Source of the DNA: Neisseria chenwenguii
GTDB taxonomy: Bacteria > Pseudomonadota > Gammaproteobacteria > Burkholderiales > Neisseriaceae
Direction: 5' to 3'
Length of the DNA stretch: 64,000 nt
Assembly (NCBI RefSeq): GCF_002216145.1
Contig: NZ_CP022278.1
Span: 372,001 to 436,000 of the forward strand
The notes under the pieces are model-generated. The model made no database searches. It was not told the origin of the DNA and saw only the letters and a program-made list of their open reading frames with translations. The position numbers and the translations under genes were made by a program. Shown here piece after piece: positions 45,386 to 55,408 of this stretch; within the stretch, counting starts at the first letter, position 1; each line of letters starts with the position of its first letter.

Positions 45386-45889
45386 ATGACCTCTCCTTTT
45401 GCCCTGCTCCAACTCCCCGAATCCTTCGACCTCGACGCCGAAACGCTCGAACGCAACTACCGCGCCCTTGCCGCCCGCTTCCATCCCGACAAATTCGCCG
45501 CCGCCTCCTCGTTTGAACAAAAACAGGCCGTGATGATGGCCTCAGCCGTCAACGAAGCCTACCGCGCCTTGAAAAATCCCATCGACCGCGCCGCCACGCT
45601 GCTGAAAGCACAAAACATCGATGCCGATGCGCCCGAACACACCGCGTTTGACCCCGAATTCCTCATGCAGCAGATGGAATGGCGCGAAGCGCTCGCCGAC
45701 GCCCAGTCCGAACAAAACCACCCTGCCCTCGAGGCGCTGGACACCGAAATCCGCGCCGCACAAACCGATTTGTTCCAATCCCTGCGCCAAGCATTCGCCG
45801 CCACCGAATTCGAGCAAGCCGCGCAGCTGGTGCGTCAGGGGCGCTTTTTAGACAAACTGCGCAAAGAAATCGCCGCCGCTCTGCCGTGA
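45386..45889 (+). CDS. hscB: Fe-S assembly co-chaperone HscB
   Basis: A 167-residue J-type co-chaperone with the N-terminal J domain (FALLQLPESFDLDAETLERN) and the HPD motif at residues 33-35 (RFHPDKFAAAS), and a C-terminal helical IscU-binding domain (DPEFLMQQMEWREALADAQS). The ATG at 45386 is used; the upstream in-frame ATG lies in a DUS region. HscA and ferredoxin genes are not in this window. Confidence 0.94.
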   Translation: MTSPFALLQLPESFDLDAETLERNYRALAARFHPDKFAAASSFEQKQAVMMASAVNEAYRALKNPIDRAATLLKAQNIDADAPEHTAFDPEFLMQQMEWREALADAQSEQNHPALEALDTEIRAAQTDLFQSLRQAFAATEFEQAAQLVRQGRFLDKLRKEIAAALP

Positions 45890-46081
45890 AATAAAATAAA
45901 GACGAGTATGGCGCTCCGTCCTTTTAGTTGAGACACAGGACTATTCGAGTATATAACGCCCACCGCCAAAGGCCGTCTGAAACTCAAATATCAGCCCGTA
46001 TTGACTTATCCGCCCGATACCACCGCTGTTCGCCAAATCAGGCCGTCTGAAAAATATTTTCCCTGTTAACGTGTTTTTGTG

Positions 46082-46120
46082 TTAAAAATTGAAAATTACT
46101 CCACTACAATAATACTGCCA
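46082..46120 (+). promoter_or_regulatory. Possible promoter for a leaderless lipoprotein mRNA
   Basis: TTAAAA (46082-46087), a 17-base spacer and TACAAT (46105-46110) end nine bases before the ATG at 46120. No Shine-Dalgarno is seen in the intervening bases. Confidence 0.4.
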
Positions 46121-46833
46121 TGACACATCTGAAATTACTCATTCTATCCGCCGCCCTGCTGACCGGCTGCCAAACCTATCAGGAGCACCAAAGCCGCCGC
46201 AGCAAAATTGCGCAGTTTGTCGTCAACCATCCCGTTGCCGCGAAGGCCATCGGCGTGGAAACCAAGCGCGGTGTCAATATTTCCAGCAATGCCGCCCGCC
46301 TTGCCGAACGCACGGGTCTGGACGACAAAGCCAACGGCGACGGCCGCGGCACACAAGTCAACGCCGTGCGCCACACCCTGTGGCAGGCCGCGATTTCCTC
46401 GCGTTTCGACAGCATCGTCGCTGAACGCGCAGGCAACGCCTACCTGAGCGATATGGAAGTTCGCGAAGGCAAAACCGACTATTACAGCCGCTACGCCGCC
46501 GACCAAGCCGTCGATATCCGCAACAACCGTATCGGCCGCAGCATCGGCAGCGGCAAGCCCAACGCGGATATGAAAACTCTGACCAACGCCGTTTTGTTCT
46601 ACTACCACAAAATCGGCCTGTGGACAGCCTCATCCGTTCAGAGCGGCGGACGCAAGGTTTGGCGCATCCGCCAAAGCAAACTGAGCGCGCCCGTTTACCG
46701 CCAAGCCGTGAAAAACATCGAACCGCTCAGCGCCGACGGCATGACGGTAAAAGAAGAATGCCGCCGCAACCGCCCCGACCGTTTTTACAATCTGAAACAG
46801 TCCATCAAGGCGATTAAGCAGTTGCAGGATTAA
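46120..46833 (+). CDS. Putative lipoprotein, RHTLWQA-type (DUF6973-like)
   Basis: A 237-residue lipoprotein (MTHLKLLILSAALLTGCQTY, lipobox LTGC). The core carries a recognisable N-A-x-R-H-T-L-W-Q-A motif (VNAVRHTLWQAAISSRFDS, about residue 80) and later YAADQAVDIRNNRIGRSIGS, features of DUF6973-like domains often found in secreted or toxin-like proteins. Catalysis is not established. No Shine-Dalgarno precedes the ATG. Confidence 0.65.
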   Translation: MTHLKLLILSAALLTGCQTYQEHQSRRSKIAQFVVNHPVAAKAIGVETKRGVNISSNAARLAERTGLDDKANGDGRGTQVNAVRHTLWQAAISSRFDSIVAERAGNAYLSDMEVREGKTDYYSRYAADQAVDIRNNRIGRSIGSGKPNADMKTLTNAVLFYYHKIGLWTASSVQSGGRKVWRIRQSKLSAPVYRQAVKNIEPLSADGMTVKEECRRNRPDRFYNLKQSIKAIKQLQD

Positions 46834-46917
46834 CGCGACGATTAAGCCGAACGGCACAGGGCAGGTTCTTTTAACCTGCCCTTTATTTTTTTCAGACGGC
46901 CCGGAGCTTGGCAGACG

Positions 46918-46947
46918 CCGTAGGCCGGATTCTTGAATCCGACAAAA
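46918..46947. repeat. Short palindromic repeat GGATTCTTGAATCC
   Basis: CGGATTCTTGAATCCG is a perfect 16-base palindrome of the same type as TCGGATTCCCGAATCCGA at 616-633. It lies in the intergenic region before hemB. Confidence 0.5.
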
Positions 46948-47078
46948 ACGAATCCTCCGCGAAACGCAAAAGGCCGTCTGAAAAAACGCCGCCGTTTCCC
47001 GCTTTTTGACTTGGTACAACGCCCCAAAACGGCGTAAACTTCCGTCAAACCTGAGGCCCCGCCGCAAAGGCCATCTGA

Positions 47079-48128
<1,050 letters not shown>

Positions 48129-48137
48129 AAAGCCGCC

Positions 48138-48299
48138 GTAGGTACGGTTAGCCGCCCAAAGCGGCGTAACCGTACAAACCCGCGCAAACCCTGCCATACA
48201 CCCCTTTACCCCTATTCTTTTCAGACGGTATCGGTGGGTATTTTCAAATGGTGTATAACGTGCGGTTACGCCGCCTTTGGGCGGCTAACCGCACCTACC
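48138..48299. mobile_element. MITE-like element with inverted GTACGGTTAGCCGCC termini
   Basis: About 162 bases bounded by two copies of the palindromic unit in opposite orientation (48138-48175 and 48260-48299, both starting GTAGGT(A/G)CGGTTAGCCG read inwards). The inner 85 bases include one degenerate DUS (TTTTCAGACGGTA) and no gene. A single unit of the same family is at 517-555. No transposase is seen. Confidence 0.55.
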
Positions 48300-48323
48300 T
48301 TTCGGGAAGTAAAAAGCAAACAA

Positions 48324-48350
48324 AGGCCGTCTGAATTTTCAGACGGCCTT
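48324..48350. terminator. Inverted DUS terminator
   Basis: AAAGGCCGTCTGAA and TTCAGACGGCCTTT are nearly contiguous between convergent hemB and the PLP-enzyme gene. Confidence 0.7.
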
Positions 48351-48370
48351 TCCCTTTTCTGCAAACGCCT

Positions 48371-49528
48371 TTACAGCGCCGTATCCAGCCCTGCGCAAAT
48401 ATCGTTCCAAATATCGTCCGCGTCCTCAATCCCGATGGAAAAGCGCAGGAGGCCGACTTTAATACCCATCTGCATTTTTACATCGTGGGGCACGCCGCTG
48501 TGTGATTGGGAATAGCAATGGTTGACCAGGCTTTCGACGCCGCCGAGGCTGGAGGCCATTTTGACCATAGTCATGTTTTTAATCACATTATTGGCGGCTT
48601 CTTTGCTGTCGTTTTTCAGATAGACGGTCACAACGCCGCCGGCACCTTTGGGCATCTGCGTTTGCGTGAGCGCGTGGTGTTCGTGCGACGGCAGGCCTGG
48701 ATAGAAGGCTTTTTCAACGGCGGGATGGTTTTCCAAACGGCGGGCGATTTCGAGGGCGTTTTTGCAATGGGCTTCCATGCGCAGCGCCAGCGTTTTGATG
48801 CCGCGCAACACCAGCCAGCAGTCCATCGGTCCGGCAATCGCGCCGCTGTTGACCATCATGGTGTGCAGCGGTTTGGCCAATTCTTTGGTTTTGACGACGA
48901 CGACGCCCATCAAAACGTCGGAGTGGCCGCAGAGGTATTTGGTGGCGGAATGGAACACGATGTCGCAGCCCAAATCCAGCGGGCGTTGCAGATACGGCGT
49001 GGCGAAAGTGTTATCGATGCCGACCAGCGTGCCGGCGGCTTTGGCTTTCGCGGCCAGCGCCTGAATATCAACCAGACGCAAAAGCGGGTTGGACGGCGTT
49101 TCCAGCCAAACCATTTTCACTTTTTGCGCCGCTAAAATTTCGTCGAAGTTTTCAGGGCGGGTCAAATCGGCGAACACCACGTTCACGCCCCATTTGGCGT
49201 ACACATCGATCAACAAATCATACGCGCCGCCGTAAATATCGGCCACCGCCACGATGGTATCGCCCGGCTGTAAAAACGTGCGCCAAACCGCGTCTATCCC
49301 CGCCATGCCGCTGGCAAACGCATAAGCCGCCGCGCCGCCTTCCAAATCGGCAACCGTGTCTTCCAAAATTCGGCGGGTCGGGTTGCTCAGGCGCGAGTAG
49401 CGGTAGGGAATCTGCTCGCCGATTTCGTGCAGGGCAAACATACTGTTTTGATAAATCGGCGGCATCAATGCGCGGTTGTGTCCGTCGCAGTCGTAGCTGG
49501 AATGGATGGCTTTAGTGGCGAATTTCAT
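48371..49528 (-). CDS. Trans-sulfuration family PLP enzyme (cystathionine synthase/lyase type)
   Basis: A 385-residue Cys/Met-metabolism PLP enzyme. Seen: AIHSSYDCDGHNRALMPPIY, the tyrosine-bearing RYSRLSNPTRRILE, GDTIVAVADIYGGAYDLL, and the PLP lysine in FHSATKYLCGHSDVLMG. The C-terminal GLLRFSIGIEDADDIWNDI is standard. The family includes cystathionine gamma-synthase, beta-lyase and methionine gamma-lyase; sequence reading alone does not separate them, so no symbol is given. Monocistronic. Confidence 0.85.
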   Translation of the reverse strand: MKFATKAIHSSYDCDGHNRALMPPIYQNSMFALHEIGEQIPYRYSRLSNPTRRILEDTVADLEGGAAAYAFASGMAGIDAVWRTFLQPGDTIVAVADIYGGAYDLLIDVYAKWGVNVVFADLTRPENFDEILAAQKVKMVWLETPSNPLLRLVDIQALAAKAKAAGTLVGIDNTFATPYLQRPLDLGCDIVFHSATKYLCGHSDVLMGVVVVKTKELAKPLHTMMVNSGAIAGPMDCWLVLRGIKTLALRMEAHCKNALEIARRLENHPAVEKAFYPGLPSHEHHALTQTQMPKGAGGVVTVYLKNDSKEAANNVIKNMTMVKMASSLGGVESLVNHCYSQSHSGVPHDVKMQMGIKVGLLRFSIGIEDADDIWNDICAGLDTAL

Positions 49529-49748
49529 GGCGCGGCTCCGTTAAATGGTAAACGCGTCCATTCTAGCACTATCCGAAAAATTGAAACAATCAATCGCCGC
49601 ACCATCCGCCGCGCAGCCGCGCGGTAAGTGATATAATCTCGCATTTCTGAGCGCAGCCGTTTTCAGACGGCCTGATGCCGTCTGAAACTTGAAAACCTGC
49701 GCCCCGCCCCGCATTTCCCTTTCCGTCTTATTTAAGGAAACCCCACGC

Positions 49749-50522
49749 ATGAACGCCATTGCAGACGTGCAATCTTCCCGCGATTTACGCAATCTTCCGA
49801 TCAACCAGGTCGGCATCAAAGACCTGCGTTTTCCCGTGCGCATCCAAAGCGCAGAGGGCGAACAATCCAGCGTCGCCCGCCTGACCATGACCGTCTATCT
49901 GCCCGCCGACCAAAAAGGCACGCATATGTCGCGTTTCGTCGCGCTGATGGAACGCCAAACCGAAGCCCTGAGCTTCGGCAGTCTGAAAAATCTGACCGAA
50001 GAAATGGTCGCCCTTTTGGATTCGCACTCGGGCAGAATCAGCGTGAGTTTTCCGTTTTTCCGCAAAAAAACCGCGCCCGTTTCCGGCATCCAATCGCTGC
50101 TCGATTACGACGTCACGCTTACCGGCGAAGTGAAAAACGGCGCATACAGCCACACGCTGAAAATCACCGTACCCGTTACCAGCCTCTGCCCGTGTTCCAA
50201 AGAAATCTCGCAATACGGCGCGCACAACCAGCGTTCGCACGTTACCGTCAGCCTGACCGCCAACGCCGAAGTCGGCATCGAAGAAGTCATCGACTGCGTC
50301 GAAGCGCAGTCCTCCTGCCAGCTTTACGGACTGCTCAAGCGCCCCGACGAAAAATACGTTACCGAAAAAGCGTATGAAAACCCGAAATTCGTCGAAGACA
50401 TGGTTCGCGACGTCGCCACCGTCCTGATTGCCGACGCGCGCGTGGAAAGTTTCGTAGTCGAAAGCGAGAATTTCGAGTCTATCCACAACCATTCCGCGTA
50501 TGCGTATATCGCCTATCCGTAA
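49749..50522 (+). CDS. folE2: GTP cyclohydrolase FolE2 (type IB)
   Basis: A 257-residue COG1469-type enzyme making 7,8-dihydroneopterin triphosphate from GTP. The catalytic/metal segment SLCPCSKEISQYGAHNQRSH holds the conserved Cys and His; EAQSSCQLYGLLKRPDEKYV and VESFVVESENFESIHNHSAY are also typical. AAGGAAACCCCACGC precedes the ATG at 49749; the longer upstream frame contains a DUS. The enzyme is distinct from QueF, which shares the T-fold. Confidence 0.94.
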   Translation: MNAIADVQSSRDLRNLPINQVGIKDLRFPVRIQSAEGEQSSVARLTMTVYLPADQKGTHMSRFVALMERQTEALSFGSLKNLTEEMVALLDSHSGRISVSFPFFRKKTAPVSGIQSLLDYDVTLTGEVKNGAYSHTLKITVPVTSLCPCSKEISQYGAHNQRSHVTVSLTANAEVGIEEVIDCVEAQSSCQLYGLLKRPDEKYVTEKAYENPKFVEDMVRDVATVLIADARVESFVVESENFESIHNHSAYAYIAYP

Positions 50523-50605
50523 GCGTTGCGTCCGGGCGTTTGATAAAGCGAGGCCGTCTGAAAATCGGTTACTGAGCGTAGTCGAAATATCAGACGGCCT
50601 TTTCA

Positions 50606-51823
50606 TTATTCCGCGTTTTTTTCCGGCTCGGGTACATTGAACACTTGGCGCAGATAGGCGAGGAAGGTGTCGTTGGTGGTCATGGTTTTGCCCGGACTGT
50701 CGGAGAGTTTGGCAACCGACTGGCGGTTGCACTCGACCAGTTTCAAAACGATATTGAGCGGCGTGTGGCCTAAGTCGTTGGTCAGGTTGGTGCCGATGCC
50801 GAAACTGGTTTTGAAGCGGTTTTTGAAATATTGGTGCAGCGCCCATGATTTTTCGATGTCGAGGCCGTCTGAAAAGGTGAGCATTTTGGTACGGCTGTCG
50901 ATTTTGAGTTTTTTGTAGTGGGCATGGGCTTTGTCGCCCCAGACATAAGGATCGCCGCTGTCGTGGCGCAGGCCGTCGAAGAGTTTGGCGAAATAGAGGT
51001 CGAAATCGACGAGGAAGGCGTCCATGCCGACGACGTCGGTCAGCGCGATGCCGAGGTCGCCGCGGTATTCGTGTACCCAGCTTTCGAGCGCGGCTTTTTG
51101 GAAATTGCGCAGGCGCACGTCGAGTGCTTGGAAGGCTTGCAGAAATTCGTGCGCCATGGTGCCGATGGGGGTGATGCCGAGTTTTTGGGCGAGATAGACG
51201 TTGCTGGTGCCGCGCACAATATCGGGCGCGGCTTCGTTCAGAGTGCGGAGGACGTGTTCCTGCCATTGGAGCTTGTAGCGGCGGCGGGTGCCGAAATCGG
51301 AAATGAGAAACGGCGGGTCTTCGGGGTTTTGCAGCGCGGCGATTTCTTTCAGACGGCCTGCTTTGGCTTGCAGGCGGCGCTCGCCTTCGGCCAAAACTTC
51401 GGGCGTTTCGAGGCGGCGGAAATAGAGTTCGTTGACGATGGCGAGGATGAAGATTTCAAAAAACATCGCCTGTATCATCGGCCCTTCGATGCGGATATTC
51501 AGACGGCCTTGTTCGTCGGAATAAACTTTGACGAAACGGCGTTTGAGCTGGAAAAGCTCGAGGTAATCGACAAAATCGCTTTTGAGAAAACGCAGCCGGC
51601 GCAGATAGGCAAGCTCGTCTTCGGTAAACCTGAGGCTGCACAAGGCATCCAGCTCGCGCTCGAAATCGGCTTGGATTTCGGCCAGCGGATAGACCGTCTC
51701 TTTGTTTCGGCAGCGGAATTCGTACACGCTGTGGGTCTGCGGAAACTGGTGCAGAATCACTTGCAGCATGGTGAATTTGTATAAATCGGTATCGAGCAAT
51801 GATTGGATAATCGGCGTCTGCAT
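50606..51823 (-). CDS. pncB: Nicotinate phosphoribosyltransferase
   Basis: A 405-residue NAD-salvage enzyme. It starts [20 protein letters not shown] and shows [20 protein letters not shown], the phosphorylated-His region [20 protein letters not shown] and [20 protein letters not shown]. Full length. A DUS is embedded in frame ([10 protein letters not shown]). Confidence 0.96.
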   Translation of the reverse strand: MQTPIIQSLLDTDLYKFTMLQVILHQFPQTHSVYEFRCRNKETVYPLAEIQADFERELDALCSLRFTEDELAYLRRLRFLKSDFVDYLELFQLKRRFVKVYSDEQGRLNIRIEGPMIQAMFFEIFILAIVNELYFRRLETPEVLAEGERRLQAKAGRLKEIAALQNPEDPPFLISDFGTRRRYKLQWQEHVLRTLNEAAPDIVRGTSNVYLAQKLGITPIGTMAHEFLQAFQALDVRLRNFQKAALESWVHEYRGDLGIALTDVVGMDAFLVDFDLYFAKLFDGLRHDSGDPYVWGDKAHAHYKKLKIDSRTKMLTFSDGLDIEKSWALHQYFKNRFKTSFGIGTNLTNDLGHTPLNIVLKLVECNRQSVAKLSDSPGKTMTTNDTFLAYLRQVFNVPEPEKNAE

Positions 51824-51878
51824 CGCGTTTCTCTTGTTCGTTGTTTGGGAAGGCTTATTAAAACACAGGGGACGGTTA

Positions 51879-51913
51879 CGGGAAAGGCCGTCTGAATTTT
51901 CAGACGGCCTTTG
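51879..51913. terminator. Inverted DUS terminator of the ABC transporter operon
   Basis: AAAGGCCGTCTGAA and TTCAGACGGCCTTT with a short loop, directly after the ATPase gene. Confidence 0.7.
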
Positions 51914-51922
51914 CTGCGCGGG

Positions 51923-52672
51923 CTATTTTGCGCGTATCTGTTTCAGGAAGCGTTTGGTGCGCTCGTGCTGCGGGTTGGCAAACAGCGTTTCGGGCGCGCC
52001 CTGTTCGACAATCACGCCGCCGTCCATCACGACCACGACGTCGGCGACTTCCATCGCGAATTTGATTTCGTGGGTGACGACCGCCATCGTCCAGCCTTCC
52101 TGCGCCAGCTCTTTCATGGTATTCAAAACGTCTTGCACCAATTCGGGGTCGAGCGCGGAAGTCGGTTCGTCAAACAGCATCAGCTCGGGCTGGATGGCCA
52201 GCGCGCGGGCGATGCCGACGCGCTGCTGCTGTCCGCCGGAAAGCTGGTAGGGGTAAAGGCCGGCCTTGTCGCCCAAACCGACTTTTTCCAGCAGCCTCAG
52301 CGCCTCGCTGCGCGCGGTTTCTTTGGCTTTTTTCTGCACGGCGACCGGCCCTTCCATCACGTTTTCCAGCGCGGTTTTGTGCGGAAAAAGATTGTATTGC
52401 TGGAACACCATGCCGGATTTGCGCCGCAGCGCGAGGATGTCGGCTTTGCTCGGATTGTTTGCAAAATCAATCTTTAAGGGCGCGGCGTTGTCAAACTCAA
52501 TCTGACCGGCTTCGGGCGTTTCCAGTGCGTTCAGACAGCGCAAAAACGTGGTTTTGCCCGAACCCGACGGCCCGAGGATGACCACGACCTGCCCTTTTTC
52601 GATGTCTAAATCGATGCCGCGCAGAATAGTGTTGTCGCCGAATGTTTTGCGGATATTGCGGATTTTAACCAT
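51923..52672 (-). CDS. Polar amino-acid ABC transporter ATP-binding protein
   Basis: A 249-residue ATPase of the GlnQ/PAAT type. Walker [21 protein letters not shown], signature [20 protein letters not shown], Walker [17 protein letters not shown], switch His in VVTHEIKFA. It pairs with the permease and solute-binding protein upstream. Substrate is probably cystine or another polar amino acid, by family only. Confidence 0.93.
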   Translation of the reverse strand: MVKIRNIRKTFGDNTILRGIDLDIEKGQVVVILGPSGSGKTTFLRCLNALETPEAGQIEFDNAAPLKIDFANNPSKADILALRRKSGMVFQQYNLFPHKTALENVMEGPVAVQKKAKETARSEALRLLEKVGLGDKAGLYPYQLSGGQQQRVGIARALAIQPELMLFDEPTSALDPELVQDVLNTMKELAQEGWTMAVVTHEIKFAMEVADVVVVMDGGVIVEQGAPETLFANPQHERTKRFLKQIRAK

Positions 52673-52681
52673 GCCTGCTCC

Positions 52682-53398
52682 TTATTTCGCCACATAGCGG
52701 TCGAGGCGTTTTTCCAGCTTCGCCTGAATGAAAAACAAAACCCAGCAGAAGCACCAATACACCAGCGCCGCTTCGATATAGACGGGCAGGAAATCATAAG
52801 AGCGGTTGGCCGCTTCCATCGCCACGCGGAAAAGCTCGGTCACGGTAACGACCGCCGCCAGCGAGGTGTTTTTAAACAGCCCGATAAATTCGTTGCTCAA
52901 AGGCGGCACGGAAACGCGGAACGCCTGCGGCGTAATGATGCGGCGGAAGGTCTGGATATAGGTCATGCCGACTGAAAAACCTGCTTCCCACTGCCCTTTG
53001 GGCACGGACAAAATCGCTGCGCGTATGGTTTCCGACGCATACGCGCCGACGTTGATGGAAAAGCCGATAATCGCGGCGGGGACGGGATCGATAAACACGC
53101 CGATGGCGGGCAGGCCGTAAAACACGATGGAAATCTGCACCAGAATCGGCGTGCCCCTGATGGCGGAAATATAGATTTTGGCCAACGCCAGCGCAACGCG
53201 GTGCAGCCAGCCTTCAACGGGCATCACCCGCAAAAGCGCAACACCGACCGCCACCACCATACCGATGAGAAACGAACACACCGCCAGCGGCACGGAAATC
53301 AGAAAGCCTGCTTTGACCATCGGCCAAAACGCACTGATCACCAAATCAGCACGTGTTTCGCTCATAAACGGCAGTGAAGCCAGAAAATTATTTAACAC
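52682..53398 (-). CDS. Polar amino-acid ABC transporter permease
   Basis: A 238-residue membrane permease with about five helices. Motifs are SAIRGTPILVQISIVFYGLP near the middle and the EAA loop SVGMTYIQTFRRIITPQAFR. The frame opens at GTG 53398 (MLNNFLASL), overlapping the SBP stop by 11 bases, with GGAAAAG upstream; an ATG 11 codons in (MSETRADLV) is a real alternative. Confidence 0.9.
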   Translation of the reverse strand: MLNNFLASLPFMSETRADLVISAFWPMVKAGFLISVPLAVCSFLIGMVVAVGVALLRVMPVEGWLHRVALALAKIYISAIRGTPILVQISIVFYGLPAIGVFIDPVPAAIIGFSINVGAYASETIRAAILSVPKGQWEAGFSVGMTYIQTFRRIITPQAFRVSVPPLSNEFIGLFKNTSLAAVVTVTELFRVAMEAANRSYDFLPVYIEAALVYWCFCWVLFFIQAKLEKRLDRYVAK

Positions 53399-54209
53399 TG
53401 ATGTCTTTTCCGAAGAATTGTTCGCCCAGTTTTTTCAGCGTACCGTCGGCCTGAAGCTCTTTCATCGCCGCGCTGAACTTCGCTACGGCTTCGTCGTTGC
53501 CTTTGTTGACAATCAGACCCGAGCCGACTTTTTCCGCCGCAGGCGCGCTCCAAACGATTTTCACGTCGGCTTTCGGATTTTTCTTCAGATAATCCAATAC
53601 CGCCAATTCGTCGTTGAGCGTCACTTCCGCGCGTTTTTGCTCAATCAGCATCAACGACTGCGCCAAACCGTCAACCGGCACAATATCCGCCTTCATTTCT
53701 TTGGCTTTTTCGCCGTAGTTGCTGGCCAGCGACTGCGCCGCTTTTACGCCGGCGATTTCTTTGACATCTTTGATTTTGCTGTCTTTACGCGCCACCAAAA
53801 CCGCACCGCTCCAGCTGTAAGGCTCGGATTTGTCAAACGTCGCCTGACGCTCCGGGCTGGTCAGGCCGACTTGGTTGGCGACCACATCGAAACGCCCTGC
53901 TTTCAAACCCGCCATCATCGAATCCCAGTTGGTTTCCTTAAATTCGACTTTGACACCCAGTTTATCAGCCACCGCGCGGGTAACTTCCACATCGTAACCG
54001 GTGAGCTTGCCCGTATTGTCGTGATAGGTAAACGGCGCGTAAGTGCCTTCCGTACCCACGGTAATCGTGCCTTTATTATTGATGCGCTCGATCAGCGGCG
54101 TATTCTGCCCCTGCTGCGGCGCAGATGCGGCCGAACCGCTGCTGCCGCTGCCGCCGCAAGCCGCCAAAACCACGGCAGTCAGGCCACCCAAAACGAATTT
54201 TTTCAACAT
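53388..54209 (-). CDS. Polar amino-acid ABC transporter substrate-binding lipoprotein
   Basis: A 273-residue SBP family 3 lipoprotein (MLKKFVLGGLTAVVLAACGG, lipobox LAAC). It shows GTITVGTEGTYAPFTYHDNT, LTGYDVEVTRAVADKLGVKV and NWDSMMAGLKAGRFDVVANQ, the typical substrate cleft motifs. First gene of the operon; GAGGAAC lies upstream of the ATG. By similarity of plan it could be a cystine-binding protein; the ligand is not proved. Confidence 0.9.
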   Translation of the reverse strand: MLKKFVLGGLTAVVLAACGGSGSSGSAASAPQQGQNTPLIERINNKGTITVGTEGTYAPFTYHDNTGKLTGYDVEVTRAVADKLGVKVEFKETNWDSMMAGLKAGRFDVVANQVGLTSPERQATFDKSEPYSWSGAVLVARKDSKIKDVKEIAGVKAAQSLASNYGEKAKEMKADIVPVDGLAQSLMLIEQKRAEVTLNDELAVLDYLKKNPKADVKIVWSAPAAEKVGSGLIVNKGNDEAVAKFSAAMKELQADGTLKKLGEQFFGKDISVK

Positions 54210-54307
54210 GATGAAGTTCCTCAAGATGGAATAAAGCGCGTATTCTAAGTGATAACCGCCTGAAACTCAAAAGAACGCTTGGTTTTATCAAATGCTCCAA
54301 ACGGAAT

Positions 54308-54346
54308 ATAAAAGCCGTCTGAAAACAGCCTTTCAGACGGCCTGAT
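54308..54346. terminator. Inverted DUS between the divergent SBP gene and the unknown gene
   Basis: AAAGCCGTCTGAAAA and TTTCAGACGGCCT face each other around a short loop in a divergent intergenic region; a terminator role is less likely here than uptake. Confidence 0.4.
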
Positions 54347-54397
54347 TTGCTGCTATATTGAACGCGTACCAAATCTTTGCCGCAAGTGCGTTTTAAC

Positions 54398-54733
54398 ATG
54401 AAAACCGAAGACGACTACCTCGGCATGATGCCGTTTACCATCATCTTTATCGACCCGCTGCACACCGATTTCAAAGGCAGCGCCGCAAAACTCAACGCCT
54501 ATCTCGCCCGCCACCCCCTCGCCCGCCCGCGCCTGCACCAGCCGCAGTTTGCCGCCAAAATGCTGGAAATGGCCGCCCATTCCGCCAATATGCGCGTGGT
54601 CGTGCGCAAGGCCGATGCGGCGGTCAAACGCGAGTTGCATTATGTCGTGCGCAAAGGCGTGTTTACCAGCGACGAAAAAATGTGGGCGTTTATCAACGAC
54701 CCCGACAACCTCGCCCTCGTCAAAAACCAATAA
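54398..54733 (+). CDS. Conserved-looking hypothetical protein upstream of trpG
   Basis: A 111-residue soluble protein: DDYLGMMPFTIIFIDPLHTD, LARHPLARPRLHQPQFAAKM, ANMRVVVRKADAAVKRELHY, ending DPDNLALVKNQ. No signal peptide or membrane helix. It ends 18 bases before trpG, with a DUS between, and could be co-transcribed. No Shine-Dalgarno is obvious. No family recognised. Confidence 0.55.
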   Translation: MKTEDDYLGMMPFTIIFIDPLHTDFKGSAAKLNAYLARHPLARPRLHQPQFAAKMLEMAAHSANMRVVVRKADAAVKRELHYVVRKGVFTSDEKMWAFINDPDNLALVKNQ

Positions 54734-54751
54734 CCCTACAGGCCGTCTGAA

Positions 54752-55339
54752 ATGCTTTTGTTTATCGACAACTACGACAGTTTTACCTACAACATCGTCC
54801 AATATTTCGCCGAACTCGGCCAAGAAATCCTCGTGCGCCGCAACGACGACATCACCTTAAACGAAATCGCCGTGCTGCAACCGCAATACCTCGTCATCGG
54901 CCCCGGCCCCTGTTCGCCCAAAGAAGCCGGCATCTCCGTCGCCGCCATGCAGCATTTTGCGGGCAAACTGCCGATTATGGGCGTCTGCCTCGGCCACCAG
55001 ACCATAGGCGAAGCCTTCGGCGGCGACATCATGCGCGCACAAACGCTGATGCACGGCAAAGTCTCGCCCGTGTTCCACCACGGCACGGGTATGTTTAAAA
55101 ACCTGCCCAACCCCGTAACCTGCACCCGTTACCACAGCCTCGTCATCGACCGCGCCACCCTGCCCGACTGCCTCGAAATCACGGCCTGGACGGAAGACGG
55201 CGAAATCATGGGCGTGCGCCACAAAGAATTTGCCATAGAGGGCGTGCAGTTCCACCCCGAAGCGCTGCTGACCGAATACGGGCATGAAATGCTGGCGAAT
55301 TTTTTGAACGAGTTTGCGGATTTTAAAGCCGCGGCGTAA
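54752..55339 (+). CDS. trpG: Anthranilate synthase glutamine amidotransferase component
   Basis: A 195-residue class I glutamine amidotransferase. N-terminus [19 protein letters not shown], oxyanion strand [16 protein letters not shown], catalytic Cys in [16 protein letters not shown], catalytic His/Glu in [14 protein letters not shown]. It may also serve p-aminobenzoate synthesis (PabA), as one protein often does both. A DUS lies just upstream. Followed by trpD. Confidence 0.93.
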   Translation: MLLFIDNYDSFTYNIVQYFAELGQEILVRRNDDITLNEIAVLQPQYLVIGPGPCSPKEAGISVAAMQHFAGKLPIMGVCLGHQTIGEAFGGDIMRAQTLMHGKVSPVFHHGTGMFKNLPNPVTCTRYHSLVIDRATLPDCLEITAWTEDGEIMGVRHKEFAIEGVQFHPEALLTEYGHEMLANFLNEFADFKAAA

Positions 55340-55408
55340 ATGTTTTTCAGACGGCATGAGGGAGTTGGACAGGCCGTCTGAAAACCCCAACCCTAAGCGA
55401 GAAAAACC

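Noticed and set aside
49749..50522. QueF (preQ0 reductase) for the T-fold gene
   Set aside because: The Cys/His segment SLCPCSKEISQYGAHNQRSH and the length fit FolE2 and not QueF.
49785..51266. 493-codon minus-strand frame across folE2 and pncB
   Set aside because: It runs antisense to folE2 and out of frame within pncB, so it cannot be a real gene with both neighbours intact.
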